A stretch of DNA of 64,000 nucleotides from Shimia sp047124445 (GTDB taxonomy: Bacteria; Pseudomonadota; Alphaproteobacteria; Rhodobacterales; Rhodobacteraceae), in contig NZ_CP138921.1 of assembly GCF_047124445.1 (NCBI RefSeq), positions 1,364,001-1,428,000 of the forward strand, in the 5' to 3' direction. Position numbers and translations under genes: made by a program. Under the pieces are notes generated by a model. It had not been told where the DNA came from and did no database searches. It saw only the letters and a program-made list of their open reading frames with translations. The first letter of the stretch is position 1. Each line of letters starts with the position of its first letter. Of the stretch, positions 34,565 to 43,517 are shown in pieces.

Positions 34565-35752
34565 ATGCGCACGTTGGGGAAATGGCTGGGACGCCTGTTG
34601 TTGGTTGTTGTGGTGGCGGTGGCTGCTTTTCTGATCCTTGCGCCGGGCCACGTGGAAAAATCGCGCAACACCGTAAAGGACCACGCGCCTTATGAGGTCA
34701 GCGACGCCGCGAAAGACCTGCACGCCAGCCTCACCGTGGGCGACTGGCACGCCGACACCTTGCTGTGGAAGCGCGACCCGCTGGAGCTCGCCAATCGCGG
34801 TCAGGTCGACCTGCCCCGCCTGATCGAAGGCAACGTGGCCGTGCAAGTCTTCACCGCCGTGACCAAATCCCCTGCAGGCCAGAACTACGACAGCAACTCC
34901 GCTGATGCGCGCGACAACATCACACTTCTGGCCGTAGGCCAGATGTGGCCGCCCCGCACCTGGGACAGCATCTTTGAGCGCGCAGTGTATCAGGCCGAAC
35001 GTCTGCATGACGCGGAGGCCCGCTCTGACGGTCAGTTGCGCATCGTGCGCACCAAAGCCGAACTCGACGCCGTACTGGCCGACCGCGCCGCGGGCAAAAC
35101 CGTGGTTGCGGGCATGTTGGGCATCGAAGGCGCCCACCCGCTGGAAGGCAACCTCGACAACCTGCAAAAACTGCAAGACGTAGGCTACCGCGTGATTGGC
35201 CTACAGCACTTCTTTGACAACGCACTGGGCGGCTCGCTGCATGGCATTGGCAACAAAGGCCTGACGGATTTTGGCCGCGAAGTGGTGAAAGCCGTGGAAG
35301 ACCGCAATCTGGTGATCGACGTGGCCCATTCCAGCCCACAGGTGGCGCGCGAGGTGATCGAGATGACCGATATGCCGATGATCGTCAGCCACACCGGCAT
35401 CTACGGCAACTGTCCGGTCAAACGGAACTATGAAGACGCGCTGATGCAGACCATTGTGCAAAACGGCATGGACCAGGGCGGCGGCGTGGTGGGCATCGGC
35501 TATTGGGCGGATGTAACCTGTGACGACAGCCCGGCGGGTGTGGCCAAAACCGTGAAAGCGGCGGTGGACCTGTTGGGCGAAAACCACGTGTCGCTGGGCT
35601 CGGATTTTGACGGCTCCGTTGGCACGGCGTTTGACACGTCAGAACTGGCCGCCCTGACACAAGCGCTGATGGACGCGGGATTGAGCGAGATGCAAATCCG
35701 TAAGGTTATGGGCGAGAACATGCTGCGGGTGCTACGGGCGCGGTTGGATTAA
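34565..35752 (+). CDS. Membrane dipeptidase (peptidase M19)
   Basis: A 395-residue zinc dipeptidase of the renal dipeptidase family, anchored by an N-terminal transmembrane helix (LGRLLLVVVVAVAAFLILAPG). The metal-binding HxD is in VGDWHADTL, the bridging glutamate in MLGIEGAHPLEG, and further histidines in IDVAHSSPQV and IVSHTGIYG. LGSDFDGSVG matches the family's C-terminal motif. It is expected to face the periplasm and hydrolyse D/L or L/L dipeptides. A GGGGGAG site precedes the start. Confidence 0.9.
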   Translation: MRTLGKWLGRLLLVVVVAVAAFLILAPGHVEKSRNTVKDHAPYEVSDAAKDLHASLTVGDWHADTLLWKRDPLELANRGQVDLPRLIEGNVAVQVFTAVTKSPAGQNYDSNSADARDNITLLAVGQMWPPRTWDSIFERAVYQAERLHDAEARSDGQLRIVRTKAELDAVLADRAAGKTVVAGMLGIEGAHPLEGNLDNLQKLQDVGYRVIGLQHFFDNALGGSLHGIGNKGLTDFGREVVKAVEDRNLVIDVAHSSPQVAREVIEMTDMPMIVSHTGIYGNCPVKRNYEDALMQTIVQNGMDQGGGVVGIGYWADVTCDDSPAGVAKTVKAAVDLLGENHVSLGSDFDGSVGTAFDTSELAALTQALMDAGLSEMQIRKVMGENMLRVLRARLD

Positions 35753-35836
35753 CTTTTCCAAAAAGAGAAGTTCCCGAACGTTCATTTGGGAGCTTGTGCG
35801 GTGTTTACACACGCTTCATGCTGGTGAACTCCTTAG

Positions 35837-36178
35837 TCAGAATTCCGCCAACCGCTCTTCCATCAACGACGCCAACCTCTTGCCCGACCGATGAACCCAC
35901 TCTGGTTCATAGTTCCTGATGGTGATCCAAAAAAACGGTCCAGCCGGCCAATAAGTCACATCCAAACACCCCTTCGCCTTGAGGTCTTCTTTGAAATGCC
36001 AATGCCGGTTGTTAGGGTACTTTTTGCGGCTCAATGTGGTGATGTGTGACATGGTCAACCCCAGCGCCGAAGCCGCATCTATCAAAGCTTCCTCCATGGC
36101 GTCCAAGTTCAACTCACCTGTGACTTCAACTTGAATGTTGCGAGATTTATCCGTGTCTTTGATTGTCCGTCTGGGCAT
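35837..36178 (-). CDS. Hypothetical protein, low-GC orphan
   Basis: A 113-residue soluble protein without recognised domain. It has a basic start (MPRRTIKDTDKSRNIQVEV), a helix of alanine-rich character (AMEEALIDAASALGLT) and an aromatic-rich C-terminal half (YWPAGPFFWITIRNYEPEW). Base composition is visibly less GC-rich than both neighbours, which suggests separate acquisition. The ribosome binding site is weak (AAGG). A start 20 codons upstream is possible but less protein-like. Confidence 0.6.
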   Translation of the reverse strand: MPRRTIKDTDKSRNIQVEVTGELNLDAMEEALIDAASALGLTMSHITTLSRKKYPNNRHWHFKEDLKAKGCLDVTYWPAGPFFWITIRNYEPEWVHRSGKRLASLMEERLAEF

Positions 36179-36312
36179 ACCGCGTACCTTTTTTACTACC
36201 AGTTCCGGTAAACAAAACGGACTTTTTTGAACGCACAAGGGGGAAACTCTGATCTCTCGTTCGAATATCTCTCAGCATTTGCACCACAAAAGCGGACGTT
36301 TACTGCAAACGT

Positions 36313-36337
36313 AAAAAAGGCGGCCCCAAAGGCCGCC
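36313..36337 (-). terminator. Rho-independent terminator of the iron-binding protein gene
   Basis: The stem GGCGGCC/GGCCGCC with a 5-nt loop is followed on the minus strand by six U, 25 bases after the stop codon. Confidence 0.9.
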
Positions 36338-36362
36338 TTCTTCGTCTCTCTCAACAGCCAGC

Positions 36363-37376
36363 TTAGCCGTCGAAATCAACCTGCTCGGTGATTTTCAGCG
36401 CCTGGGAGCGGTGACCGGCGAGGGTCATCAGGTTCACGTCATCTGCGGTGAACGCGCCCCAGCTTTTCACCAGATCAGAGGCTTCGGTGCCCGGTGCGAT
36501 TGGGTACTCGAAGTTGGCTTCCGCGTAGATTTCCTGCGCCTTTGGTGAGGTCAGGAATTCCATCATCTTGATGGCGTTGTCCTTGTTTGGTGCAGATTTG
36601 GTCAGCGCCACACCGGAAACGTTCACATGGGTGCCGCCGTTCTCGAAGGTCGGGAACACGATGCGCACGCTGTCGGCCCATTCTTTCTGCTCTTCATCAC
36701 CCAGCATCTTGCCCATGTAGTAGGTGTTGCCCACGGAGATGTCGCATTCGCCAGCCCAGATCGCTTTCACCTGCGCGCGGTCGTTGCCTTGTGGCTTGCG
36801 TGCGAGGTTGGACTTCACGCCTTCCAGCCAGGTTTTTGCGCCCTCTTCACCGTGATGCTCGATCACTGCGGAGGTCAGCGCCACGTTATAGGCGTTGGTG
36901 CCGGAACGGGTGCAGATGCGGCCTGCCCACTTTGGGTCAGCCAGATCTTCGTAGGTGGTGACTTCACCGTCCGCCACGCGGTCTTTGGATGCGTAAACGA
37001 TACGAGCACGGGTGGTCAGACCAAACCACTGGTTACCAGGGTCACGGTACTGCGCTGGGACGTTGGCGTTGATCACGTCGCTTTCCACCGGCTGGGTCAG
37101 ACCTGCGTTCACAACACCGGCCAGACGGGAGATGTCCACGGTCAGCACGAGGTCAGCAGGGGAACGCTCACCTTCGGCTTCCAGACGCTCGATCATGCCT
37201 TTTTTTAGGTATGCCACGTTCACTTTGATGCCGGTTTCAGCGGTGAAAGCATCGGTCAGCGGCTTGATCAGCTCAGGCTGGCGATAGGAGTATACGTTGA
37301 CTTCTTCAGCCAGAACTGGCGCGGCAACGGCTGCAGCGGCTGTAAAGAAGATCGACGTGGAAAGGAATTTGGTCAT
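36363..37376 (-). CDS. Fe(3+) ABC transporter substrate-binding protein (FutA/FbpA type)
   Basis: A 337-residue periplasmic iron-binding protein with a signal peptide (KFLSTSIFFTAAAAVAAPVLA). The mature start EEVNVYSYRQPELIKPLTDAF is characteristic of the group. The adjacent tyrosines in GNTYYMGKML correspond to the iron-coordinating tyrosine pair. The start at MTKFLST is chosen for the signal peptide; an upstream in-frame start would put 27 residues before it. No permease or ATPase gene adjoins it, so the rest of the transporter is elsewhere. A probable iron-responsive operator lies just upstream. Confidence 0.9.
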   Translation of the reverse strand: MTKFLSTSIFFTAAAAVAAPVLAEEVNVYSYRQPELIKPLTDAFTAETGIKVNVAYLKKGMIERLEAEGERSPADLVLTVDISRLAGVVNAGLTQPVESDVINANVPAQYRDPGNQWFGLTTRARIVYASKDRVADGEVTTYEDLADPKWAGRICTRSGTNAYNVALTSAVIEHHGEEGAKTWLEGVKSNLARKPQGNDRAQVKAIWAGECDISVGNTYYMGKMLGDEEQKEWADSVRIVFPTFENGGTHVNVSGVALTKSAPNKDNAIKMMEFLTSPKAQEIYAEANFEYPIAPGTEASDLVKSWGAFTADDVNLMTLAGHRSQALKITEQVDFDG

Positions 37377-37413
37377 GTCATCACTCACGGTGTCACGGTT
37401 TCGATGACGCCGC

Positions 37414-37460
37414 TTTAATCCGAGTTTTTTAATCAGGTCAATACCTGAATAATTCATTCA
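37414..37460 (-). promoter_or_regulatory. Promoter and predicted iron-Rhodo-box of the iron-binding protein gene
   Basis: On the minus strand TTGACC (37441-37436), 16 bases, then ATTAAA (37419-37414) is a plausible promoter. Just upstream, CCTGAAT-AATTC-ATTCAGG (37444-37462) is a perfect inverted repeat. It contains TGA-N9-TCA (37446-37460), the known form of the iron-Rhodo-box bound by RirA. The box overlaps the mazG stop codon. Confidence 0.6.
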
Positions 37461-38287
37461 GGATTAATTTTCCGTGACTTCTCTTCTGCTTTGACCTCAT
37501 CCCACAGCGCATCCATCTCGGCAAGATCGCTCTCCTGAGGCGTCTTTCCGCGGGCTTTGAGCTTGGCCTCAACCCCCTCAAACCGCCTGACAAACTTGGC
37601 ATTTGTGGCCCGCAGCGCCGCCTCGGGTTCGATCTTCAAATGCCGCGCCAAATTGGCGATCACAAACAGCATGTCGCCAAACTCTTCTTCGATCTCCGCC
37701 TGCGACAGCGTGTCCCGTGCCTCAGCCAGTTCTCCGGCTTCCTCAACGATTTTGTCGACCACTTGAGAGATTTCCGGCCAGTCAAACCCCACCCGCGCCG
37801 CGCGGTTCTGCAATTTCACCGCGCGCAGCAACGCTGGCAGCCCAAGCGCCACGCCATCCAGCGTGCCTTGCTGCGCCTTCCCTGCCCGTTCCGCCGCCTT
37901 CACGGTTTCCCAGTCGCGGGTCTGTTGTTCAGGAGACTTATCGCGGCTCTCGTCGCCAAACACATGCGGATGACGCGCCACCATCTTGTCCGACATCGTG
38001 TCCGCCACCTCGTCAAAGGTGAACAATCCCCGCTCCGTCGCCATCTGTGCGTGAAACACCGACTGGAACAGCAAATCGCCCAGTTCTCCCTTCAATTCGT
38101 CCCAGGCCTCGCGCTCAATCGCATCCGCCACCTCATAAGCTTCCTCGATGGTGTAAGGTGCAATGGTCGCGAAATCCTGCGCAATATCCCAAGGGCAGCC
38201 GGTCTCCGGATCGCGCAAACGCCGCATGATCTCCAGAAGTCGCGGCAATCCGCCGTTGGGATTGAGAATAAGGGGATCTTCGGCCAT
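37454..38287 (-). CDS. mazG: Nucleoside triphosphate pyrophosphohydrolase MazG
   Basis: A 277-residue house-cleaning enzyme hydrolysing (d)NTPs to monophosphates and pyrophosphate. The first MazG domain has CPWDIAQDFATIAPYTIEEAYEVADAIE and ELKGELGDLLFQSVFHA, with the metal-binding EExxE and ExxD. A second, weaker repeat (AGELAEARD through EEFGDMLFVIANLARHL) is C-terminal, as in E. coli-type two-domain MazG. It is divergent from the M20 amidohydrolase. Confidence 0.93.
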   Translation of the reverse strand: MAEDPLILNPNGGLPRLLEIMRRLRDPETGCPWDIAQDFATIAPYTIEEAYEVADAIEREAWDELKGELGDLLFQSVFHAQMATERGLFTFDEVADTMSDKMVARHPHVFGDESRDKSPEQQTRDWETVKAAERAGKAQQGTLDGVALGLPALLRAVKLQNRAARVGFDWPEISQVVDKIVEEAGELAEARDTLSQAEIEEEFGDMLFVIANLARHLKIEPEAALRATNAKFVRRFEGVEAKLKARGKTPQESDLAEMDALWDEVKAEEKSRKINPE

Positions 38288-38321
38288 TGCGTCGCGCTCC
38301 GGAATTTGCTTTTGATGTTAA

Positions 38322-38337
38322 CTGAACGACCATTCAG
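38322..38337. promoter_or_regulatory. Short inverted repeat before the M20 amidohydrolase gene
   Basis: CTGAA-N6-TTCAG lies 16 bases upstream of the start codon in the divergent mazG/amidohydrolase gap. A possible operator for an unidentified regulator, by symmetry alone. Confidence 0.25.
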
Positions 38338-38352
38338 AGAAGGTGTCCACCC

Positions 38353-39513
38353 ATGCCTGTTGTAAACCGTATTGCCGATTTTTCCGACGAAATGAAGGGC
38401 TGGCGTCGCCACCTGCACGCCCACCCCGAGCTGGCGTTTGATTGCCACGACACCGCCGCCTTTGTGGTCGAGCGTCTGAAAGAGTTTGGCGTTGACGAAA
38501 TCCACGAAGGCATTGCGACCTCCGGCGTGGTTGCGATCATCAACGGTCAGGGCGACGGCCCCACCATGGGCCTGCGCGCCGACATGGACGCCCTGCCGAT
38601 GGATGAGATCACCGGTCTGGAGCACGCCAGCACTGTGGACGGCAAAATGCACGCCTGCGGGCATGACGGCCACACCACCATGCTACTCGGCGCAGCCAAA
38701 TACCTCGCAGAGACCCGCAAGTTCTCCGGCCGCGTGGCGCTGTTCTTCCAGCCTGCCGAAGAAGACGGCGGCGGTGCCGGTGTGATGGTCGAAGAAGGCG
38801 CGATGGAGCGCTTTGACGTGAAAGACATCTACGCCATCCACAACGTGCCTGGTCTGCCACTTGGCGAGTTCCACACCACGCCCGGCCCGATCATGGCGGC
38901 TGTGGACAGCTTCACCATCAAGCTGCAAGGCAAAGGCGGCCATGGCGCTTACCCGCAAGACACCATCGACCCGGTGGTGGCCGCAGTGGCCATGGTCAAC
39001 GCCATCCAAACCATCGTCAGCCGCAACCACGACACCCGCAACGAATGTGTGGTCTCTGTCACCCAGATTCACGCCGGCTCCGCCGACAACGTGATCCCTG
39101 ATGGCGGTTTCATCAACGGCACCATCCGCACTTTTGACAAAGAGGTGCAGGCCATGATCCACCGCCGTCTGGACGAGATCACCAAAGGCACCGCGGCCGC
39201 CTATGGGCTTGAGGCCGTGCTGGACATCGACGTGGGCTACCCCGCCACCGTGAACCACGAAGCGCAAACTGCCTTTGCCGCTGACGTGGCGCGCGACATC
39301 GCTGGCGACGTGGCTGTGAACGCGGATCAAGGAATGGAAATGGGCGCAGAGGACTTTTCCTACATGCTCGAATCCCGCCCCGGCGCCTACCTCTTCCTGG
39401 GCGCAGGCGAAGGGGCTGGCCTGCACCATCCGGCGTTTGATTTCAACGACGATATCTCCCCAATCGGCGCCTCGTTTTTCGCCCGTCTGGTGGAAACAGC
39501 GCAGCCGCTGTAA
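38353..39513 (+). CDS. M20 family amidohydrolase (N-acyl amino acid / hippurate hydrolase-like)
   Basis: A 386-residue dinuclear metal amidohydrolase of the M20D group. Metal and catalytic motifs are ADMDALPMDE, MHACGHDGHTTMLLGAAKYL, FFQPAEEDGGGAGVMVEEG and, C-terminally, MGAEDFSYMLESRPGAYLFLG. The dimerisation domain lies between. Such enzymes deacylate N-acyl amino acids, hippurate or indole-3-acetyl-amino acids. A GAGAAGG site precedes the start. The agmatinase gene follows after 109 bases. Confidence 0.9.
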   Translation: MPVVNRIADFSDEMKGWRRHLHAHPELAFDCHDTAAFVVERLKEFGVDEIHEGIATSGVVAIINGQGDGPTMGLRADMDALPMDEITGLEHASTVDGKMHACGHDGHTTMLLGAAKYLAETRKFSGRVALFFQPAEEDGGGAGVMVEEGAMERFDVKDIYAIHNVPGLPLGEFHTTPGPIMAAVDSFTIKLQGKGGHGAYPQDTIDPVVAAVAMVNAIQTIVSRNHDTRNECVVSVTQIHAGSADNVIPDGGFINGTIRTFDKEVQAMIHRRLDEITKGTAAAYGLEAVLDIDVGYPATVNHEAQTAFAADVARDIAGDVAVNADQGMEMGAEDFSYMLESRPGAYLFLGAGEGAGLHHPAFDFNDDISPIGASFFARLVETAQPL

Positions 39514-39520
39514 GCAATTT

Positions 39521-39549
39521 GCGGGCGGTCTTGTCACAAGATCGCCCGC
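39521..39549 (+). terminator. Strong hairpin after the M20 gene
   Basis: GCGGGCGGTCTTG and CAAGATCGCCCGC form a 13-bp stem (one G-U) with a 3-nt loop, 8 bases past the stop codon. There is no U-tract, so it may stabilise the 3' end rather than terminate transcription. Confidence 0.45.
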
Positions 39550-39622
39550 ACAGCGTCTTCAGGCTTGACCTTTCCGGTGAATTTGCGAAATTTGATCAAA
39601 TTCTGCAGGAAGGAACACGCCC

Positions 39623-40582
39623 ATGGCACTGGAAGATGCCAAAACCCAAGTTGATATGGCCTTCACCCGCGACGACCCGCGCGGTTTGAGCTTTGAAAAC
39701 ACCTTTGGCGGGGCCACGTCCTTCCTGCGCCGCCGCTATTCCAAAGACCTCACCGGCGTCGATATTGCCGTGACCGGCATCCCCTTTGATCAAGCCGTTA
39801 CCAACCGCCCCGGAACTCGCCTTGGCCCGCGCGCCATCCGCGAGGCCAGCGCCATTCAGGCGTTTGATCCGCCCTATGGCTGGGGCTACGACCCGATGAG
39901 CGAACTGAACATCGTGGACTACGGCGATGTGGCCTTTGACTACGCCCGCGTGGCCGACTTCCCCGAAGCTCTGACCAACCACATTCGCGGTATTCTCGCG
40001 GGTGGCGCAGCCAGCATTGCTTTGGGCGGCGATCACTACATCACCTACCCGATCCTCAAGGCCTATGCCGAAAAATTTGGCCCACTGAGCCTGTTGCAGT
40101 TTGACGCCCACACCGACACCTGGGCCGATGACGAACCCAACCGCATTGATCACGGCACCATGTTCTACAAGGCCGTTAAAGACGGTCTGATCGACCCCAA
40201 ACGCTCCGTGCAAGTTGGTATCCGCACAGAAAACCCGGACACGCTTGGCTTCAACATCATCGACGCGCGCGAGGTGCATGAGACTGGCCCGGTGGCTGTG
40301 GCGCAAAAAATCCGCGAAATTCTGGGCGACCACCCAACCTATCTGACCTTTGATATCGACGGGTTGGACCCGGCCTTTGCCCCTGGCACCGGCACGCCAG
40401 TCTGGGGTGGCCTCACCAGTGGACAAGCCAGCATCATCCTGCGCGACATTGCCGGCATCAATCTGGTGGGCGGCGACGTGGTCGAGGTCTCCCCCCCTTT
40501 TGACACCACCGGCGCCACCGCCGTGGCCGGCGCGCATATTGCCCTGGAACTGATCTGCCTCTGGGGATGGACGCGGCGTTAA
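39623..40582 (+). CDS. speB: Agmatinase
   Basis: A 319-residue manganese ureohydrolase. It hydrolyses agmatine to putrescine and urea, or a related guanidino compound. The metal-binding motifs are complete: GGDHYITYP, QFDAHTDTW and TFDIDGLDPAFAPGTGTP. A GGAAGG site precedes the start. Guanidinobutyrase or guanidinopropionase activity cannot be excluded by sequence. Linkage to the upstream amidohydrolase hints at nitrogen-compound catabolism. Confidence 0.88.
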   Translation: MALEDAKTQVDMAFTRDDPRGLSFENTFGGATSFLRRRYSKDLTGVDIAVTGIPFDQAVTNRPGTRLGPRAIREASAIQAFDPPYGWGYDPMSELNIVDYGDVAFDYARVADFPEALTNHIRGILAGGAASIALGGDHYITYPILKAYAEKFGPLSLLQFDAHTDTWADDEPNRIDHGTMFYKAVKDGLIDPKRSVQVGIRTENPDTLGFNIIDAREVHETGPVAVAQKIREILGDHPTYLTFDIDGLDPAFAPGTGTPVWGGLTSGQASIILRDIAGINLVGGDVVEVSPPFDTTGATAVAGAHIALELICLWGWTRR

Positions 40583-40715
40583 TTCGCACCCCTCTGGAAA
40601 CCAGCACAGGCGCCGCTTAGGTTGCAGGCGTCGGGTGATCCACCCGGCGCGCCAAAGCGTATGATCTCTAAAACGGGGGCGCAGCGCTTCGGCCTGTGAG
40701 AGTGGGGTGCGGAAA

Positions 40716-41111
40716 ATGACATTTCTATGGTTGATCGTTGTGCTGGCCATTGGCTTTGCCATCTACGTGCGCGTGGCGCCAAGCGATACCGCCAAATGGC
40801 ACAAGGAGCCGCAGGTCGCCCATGACAGCGACAACGAGAACTCCGTCCGGCGGTTGGTGATGTCAGGCCGCGACGGTCTGGCCCGCTTTCATCAAGTGGC
40901 GGTCGGTACGCCGCGCACCACCGTTCTTGCCGGCTCTGTCGACGAGGGCATGGTCACCTATGTGACCCGCTCCAAGCTCCTGGCCTACCCCGATTACACC
41001 ACCGCCTATCAGGACGGTGACATGCTCAAGGTCTTTGGCCGCTCACGATTTGGACGCAAGGATTTTGGCGTGAACGCCAACCGCGTCGAGGCTTGGATCG
41101 ACGCTCTGTAA
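40716..41111 (+). CDS. DUF1499-like membrane-anchored protein
   Basis: A 131-residue protein with an N-terminal transmembrane or signal helix (LWLIVVLAIGFAIYVRV). A domain ending TYVTRSKLLAYPDY... and KVFGRSRFGRKDFGVNANRVEAWI matches the DUF1499 pattern (SxSRxGxxDxGxN). Function unknown. A GTG three codons upstream is an alternative start. The last 69 bases overlap the end of the convergent gene. Confidence 0.7.
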   Translation: MTFLWLIVVLAIGFAIYVRVAPSDTAKWHKEPQVAHDSDNENSVRRLVMSGRDGLARFHQVAVGTPRTTVLAGSVDEGMVTYVTRSKLLAYPDYTTAYQDGDMLKVFGRSRFGRKDFGVNANRVEAWIDAL

Positions 41112-41354
41112 CGGCGCATTCAGACTGGAGCTCAGGCATCCGGGCGAAATCTCCCGCCACATCGGCACATTCAGCGACATCTGGCACTGCGCCATAAACA
41201 TGCGCCCATCCACCTGCAAACAGATGGTCTCGCCAATCTCGATGCGCTGGCCTTGTTTGTCGGTACAGTAGCAATCCACCGGCACGCCGTTGATCATGCC
41301 ATCCGCTGTGGCCGTGCTCGCCAAAAGGGCAAATATCAGGGTCAGCTGTTTCAT
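41043..41354 (-). CDS. Small secreted cysteine-containing hypothetical protein
   Basis: A 103-residue protein with a signal peptide (MKQLTLIFALLASTATA). The mature domain has five cysteines (VDCYCTDK, ETICLQV, AQCQM, SPGCLS), suggesting a disulfide-stabilised periplasmic fold. No domain recognised. It runs 69 bases into the convergent DUF1499-like gene; its last 23 codons, after the cysteine region, may be a non-essential tail. It is divergent from prfA. Confidence 0.6.
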   Translation of the reverse strand: MKQLTLIFALLASTATADGMINGVPVDCYCTDKQGQRIEIGETICLQVDGRMFMAQCQMSLNVPMWREISPGCLSSSLNAPLQSVDPSLDAVGVHAKILASKS

Positions 41355-41415
41355 ACGCTCAGTATAGCGCAAACCCCGCCCTTGACCAAACCCGCGTATT
41401 GTCCCACTTAGCGGC

Positions 41416-42465
41416 ATGGTACCGATAGAACGACTGCATCAGATCACCCAACGTTTTGAGTTCCTTGAGGCCCAAATGGCCGAGGGCAGCGGCGATATTG
41501 CTGCGCTCGCCAAAGAGTACTCCGATCTCAAACCTGTGGTGGAGCAGGTGCAGGCGTACCAAAAGCTTCTCAGCGACATCGAAGAAGCCGAAGAGATGCT
41601 GACGGATCCAGACATGAAGGATCTGGCCGAAGAAGAACTACCAGAGTTGCGCGCTGCTTTGCCGGAAGCCGAGCACGCCTTGCAACTCGCGCTCCTGCCC
41701 AAAGACGCCGCAGATGCCCGCCCCGCCATTCTGGAAATCCGCCCTGGCACTGGCGGCGACGAAGCGGCCTTGTTTGCCGGAGATCTCTTGCGCATGTACC
41801 AGCGCTATGCCGAAACCCGCGGCTGGAAGCTGGAAATCCTCGAAGAGAACGCCACCGAACTGGGCGGCATCAAAGAGGTTGTGGCCCATATCAAAGGCGA
41901 AAACGTCTTCGCCCGCATGAAATACGAATCCGGCGTGCACCGCGTACAACGCGTACCCACCACCGAAAGCGGCGGGCGCATTCACACCTCCGCCGCCACC
42001 GTCGCAGTACTACCCGAAGCCGAAGACGTGGATATCCAGATCGATGCCAACGACATCCGCATCGACACCATGCGCGCGTCCGGTTCTGGCGGTCAGCACG
42101 TGAACACCACCGATTCCGCCGTGCGCATCACCCACCTGCCCACCGGCATCATCGTGACCAGCTCCGAAAAGTCCCAGCACCGCAACCGTGAGATCGCGAT
42201 GCAGGTCCTGAAAACCCGTCTGTTTGATCTGGAACGCCAACGTCTGGCCGATGAACGCGCCGCCGAGCGCGCCGGGCAAGTGGGCTCCGGCGACCGGTCC
42301 GAGCGCATTCGTACATACAACTTCCCCCAAGGCCGCATGACCGACCACCGCATCAACCTCACGCTGTATAAGTTGGATCAGGTGATGCAAGGCGATCTCG
42401 ATGAAACCATCGACGCTCTGACGGCAGACGCCCAAGCGGCGGCACTGGCGGAGATGGAGGGGTGA
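41416..42465 (+). CDS. prfA: Peptide chain release factor 1
   Basis: A 349-residue class I release factor recognising UAA and UAG. The GGQ peptidyl-hydrolysis motif is in RASGSGGQHVNTTDSAVRITHLPTG. The codon-recognition PxT-type element of RF1 fits RVPTTESGGRIHTSAATVAV. Its stop overlaps the GTG start of prmC by 4 bases, linking it to the enzyme that methylates its GGQ glutamine. Confidence 0.96.
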   Translation: MVPIERLHQITQRFEFLEAQMAEGSGDIAALAKEYSDLKPVVEQVQAYQKLLSDIEEAEEMLTDPDMKDLAEEELPELRAALPEAEHALQLALLPKDAADARPAILEIRPGTGGDEAALFAGDLLRMYQRYAETRGWKLEILEENATELGGIKEVVAHIKGENVFARMKYESGVHRVQRVPTTESGGRIHTSAATVAVLPEAEDVDIQIDANDIRIDTMRASGSGGQHVNTTDSAVRITHLPTGIIVTSSEKSQHRNREIAMQVLKTRLFDLERQRLADERAAERAGQVGSGDRSERIRTYNFPQGRMTDHRINLTLYKLDQVMQGDLDETIDALTADAQAAALAEMEG

Positions 42466-43295
42466 GCCAGACGGTTCAGGACGGCATCGTCTTTATCACC
42501 GACTACCTACGTCGAGACGGGATTGACAGCGCAGCTTTGGATGCAAGGCTGATCATTTCGAAGGTTCTTGGCGTGGACAAAAGCCGCCTAACGTTGCACC
42601 TGCGTGAGGAGTTCTCTTGGGACCAACTGGAAAGTGCCTATCTCCTTGCCGTCGACCGCGCTGACCATACACCGATGAGCCATATTCTTGGCTATCGCGA
42701 GTTCTATGGCCGCCGGTTTGAGGTCAACAAACATGTGCTTGATCCCCGCCCCGAAACCGAAACCCTGATTGCCCAAGCCCTGACAAAACCCTTCTCTGAA
42801 GTTTTGGACCTCGGCACTGGTTCGGGCGCAATAGCTGTGACCCTTCTGACTGAACGCTCCAGCGCATTGGGGATCGCCACCGACCTGTCGCCAAATGCTC
42901 TGAAGGTGGCCGCCCGCAACGCCGACAGCCACGGCGTCTTGCCGCGTCTACACTTTGAGGAAAGCGACTGGTATGCCGTCGTCGGGGGCACCTTCGACCT
43001 GATCGTCTCCAACCCACCTTACATCGCGCTCGATGAAATGCCCTTCCTCGCTCCGGAACTCGCTCACGAGCCGCGCATGGCTCTCACAGATGAGGCCGAC
43101 GGTCTCACCGCTTATCGTAAGATCGCCGCTGGCGCGCCAGCGCACCTCAATGCGGGTGGCTGGCTGATGGTGGAGATCGGTTGGCAACAAGGTCCAGACG
43201 TGGCTGCGCTCTTTAAGGATGCGGGCCTGACAAACGTCGCCATCAAGCCCGATCTGGACGGACGCGACCGCGTGGTGATCGGGCAAAAGGCCTAA
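42462..43295 (+). CDS. prmC: Release factor glutamine methyltransferase
   Basis: A 277-residue SAM-dependent N5-glutamine methyltransferase (HemK) that modifies the GGQ glutamine of release factors. SAM motif I is VLDLGTGSGAIAVTLL, and the catalytic substrate-binding NPPY is in LIVSNPPYIALDEM. An N-terminal helical release-factor-binding domain is present. It is translated from a GTG overlapping prfA (GTGA). Confidence 0.95.
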   Translation: MSQTVQDGIVFITDYLRRDGIDSAALDARLIISKVLGVDKSRLTLHLREEFSWDQLESAYLLAVDRADHTPMSHILGYREFYGRRFEVNKHVLDPRPETETLIAQALTKPFSEVLDLGTGSGAIAVTLLTERSSALGIATDLSPNALKVAARNADSHGVLPRLHFEESDWYAVVGGTFDLIVSNPPYIALDEMPFLAPELAHEPRMALTDEADGLTAYRKIAAGAPAHLNAGGWLMVEIGWQQGPDVAALFKDAGLTNVAIKPDLDGRDRVVIGQKA

Positions 43296-43517
43296 AACCC
43301 ACGCAAATTTTCCTTTTTGCAAGCTTTGGCGCGATAAAAGCACTTGTGCGAACGCCCAAGGCGCAATATCAAGTTCGTGTCCTTTTGGTGGATGCCCCGT
43401 TAGCGGGCGGTCCCGATTGGACATCAAGCCATAAATTGTCGCCCCCGGAAGACAGAGCGCACGAGGCGTGAAACGGGATGAGCGATTGCCATTGACCAAG
43501 GCTGGATTACAAAAACA

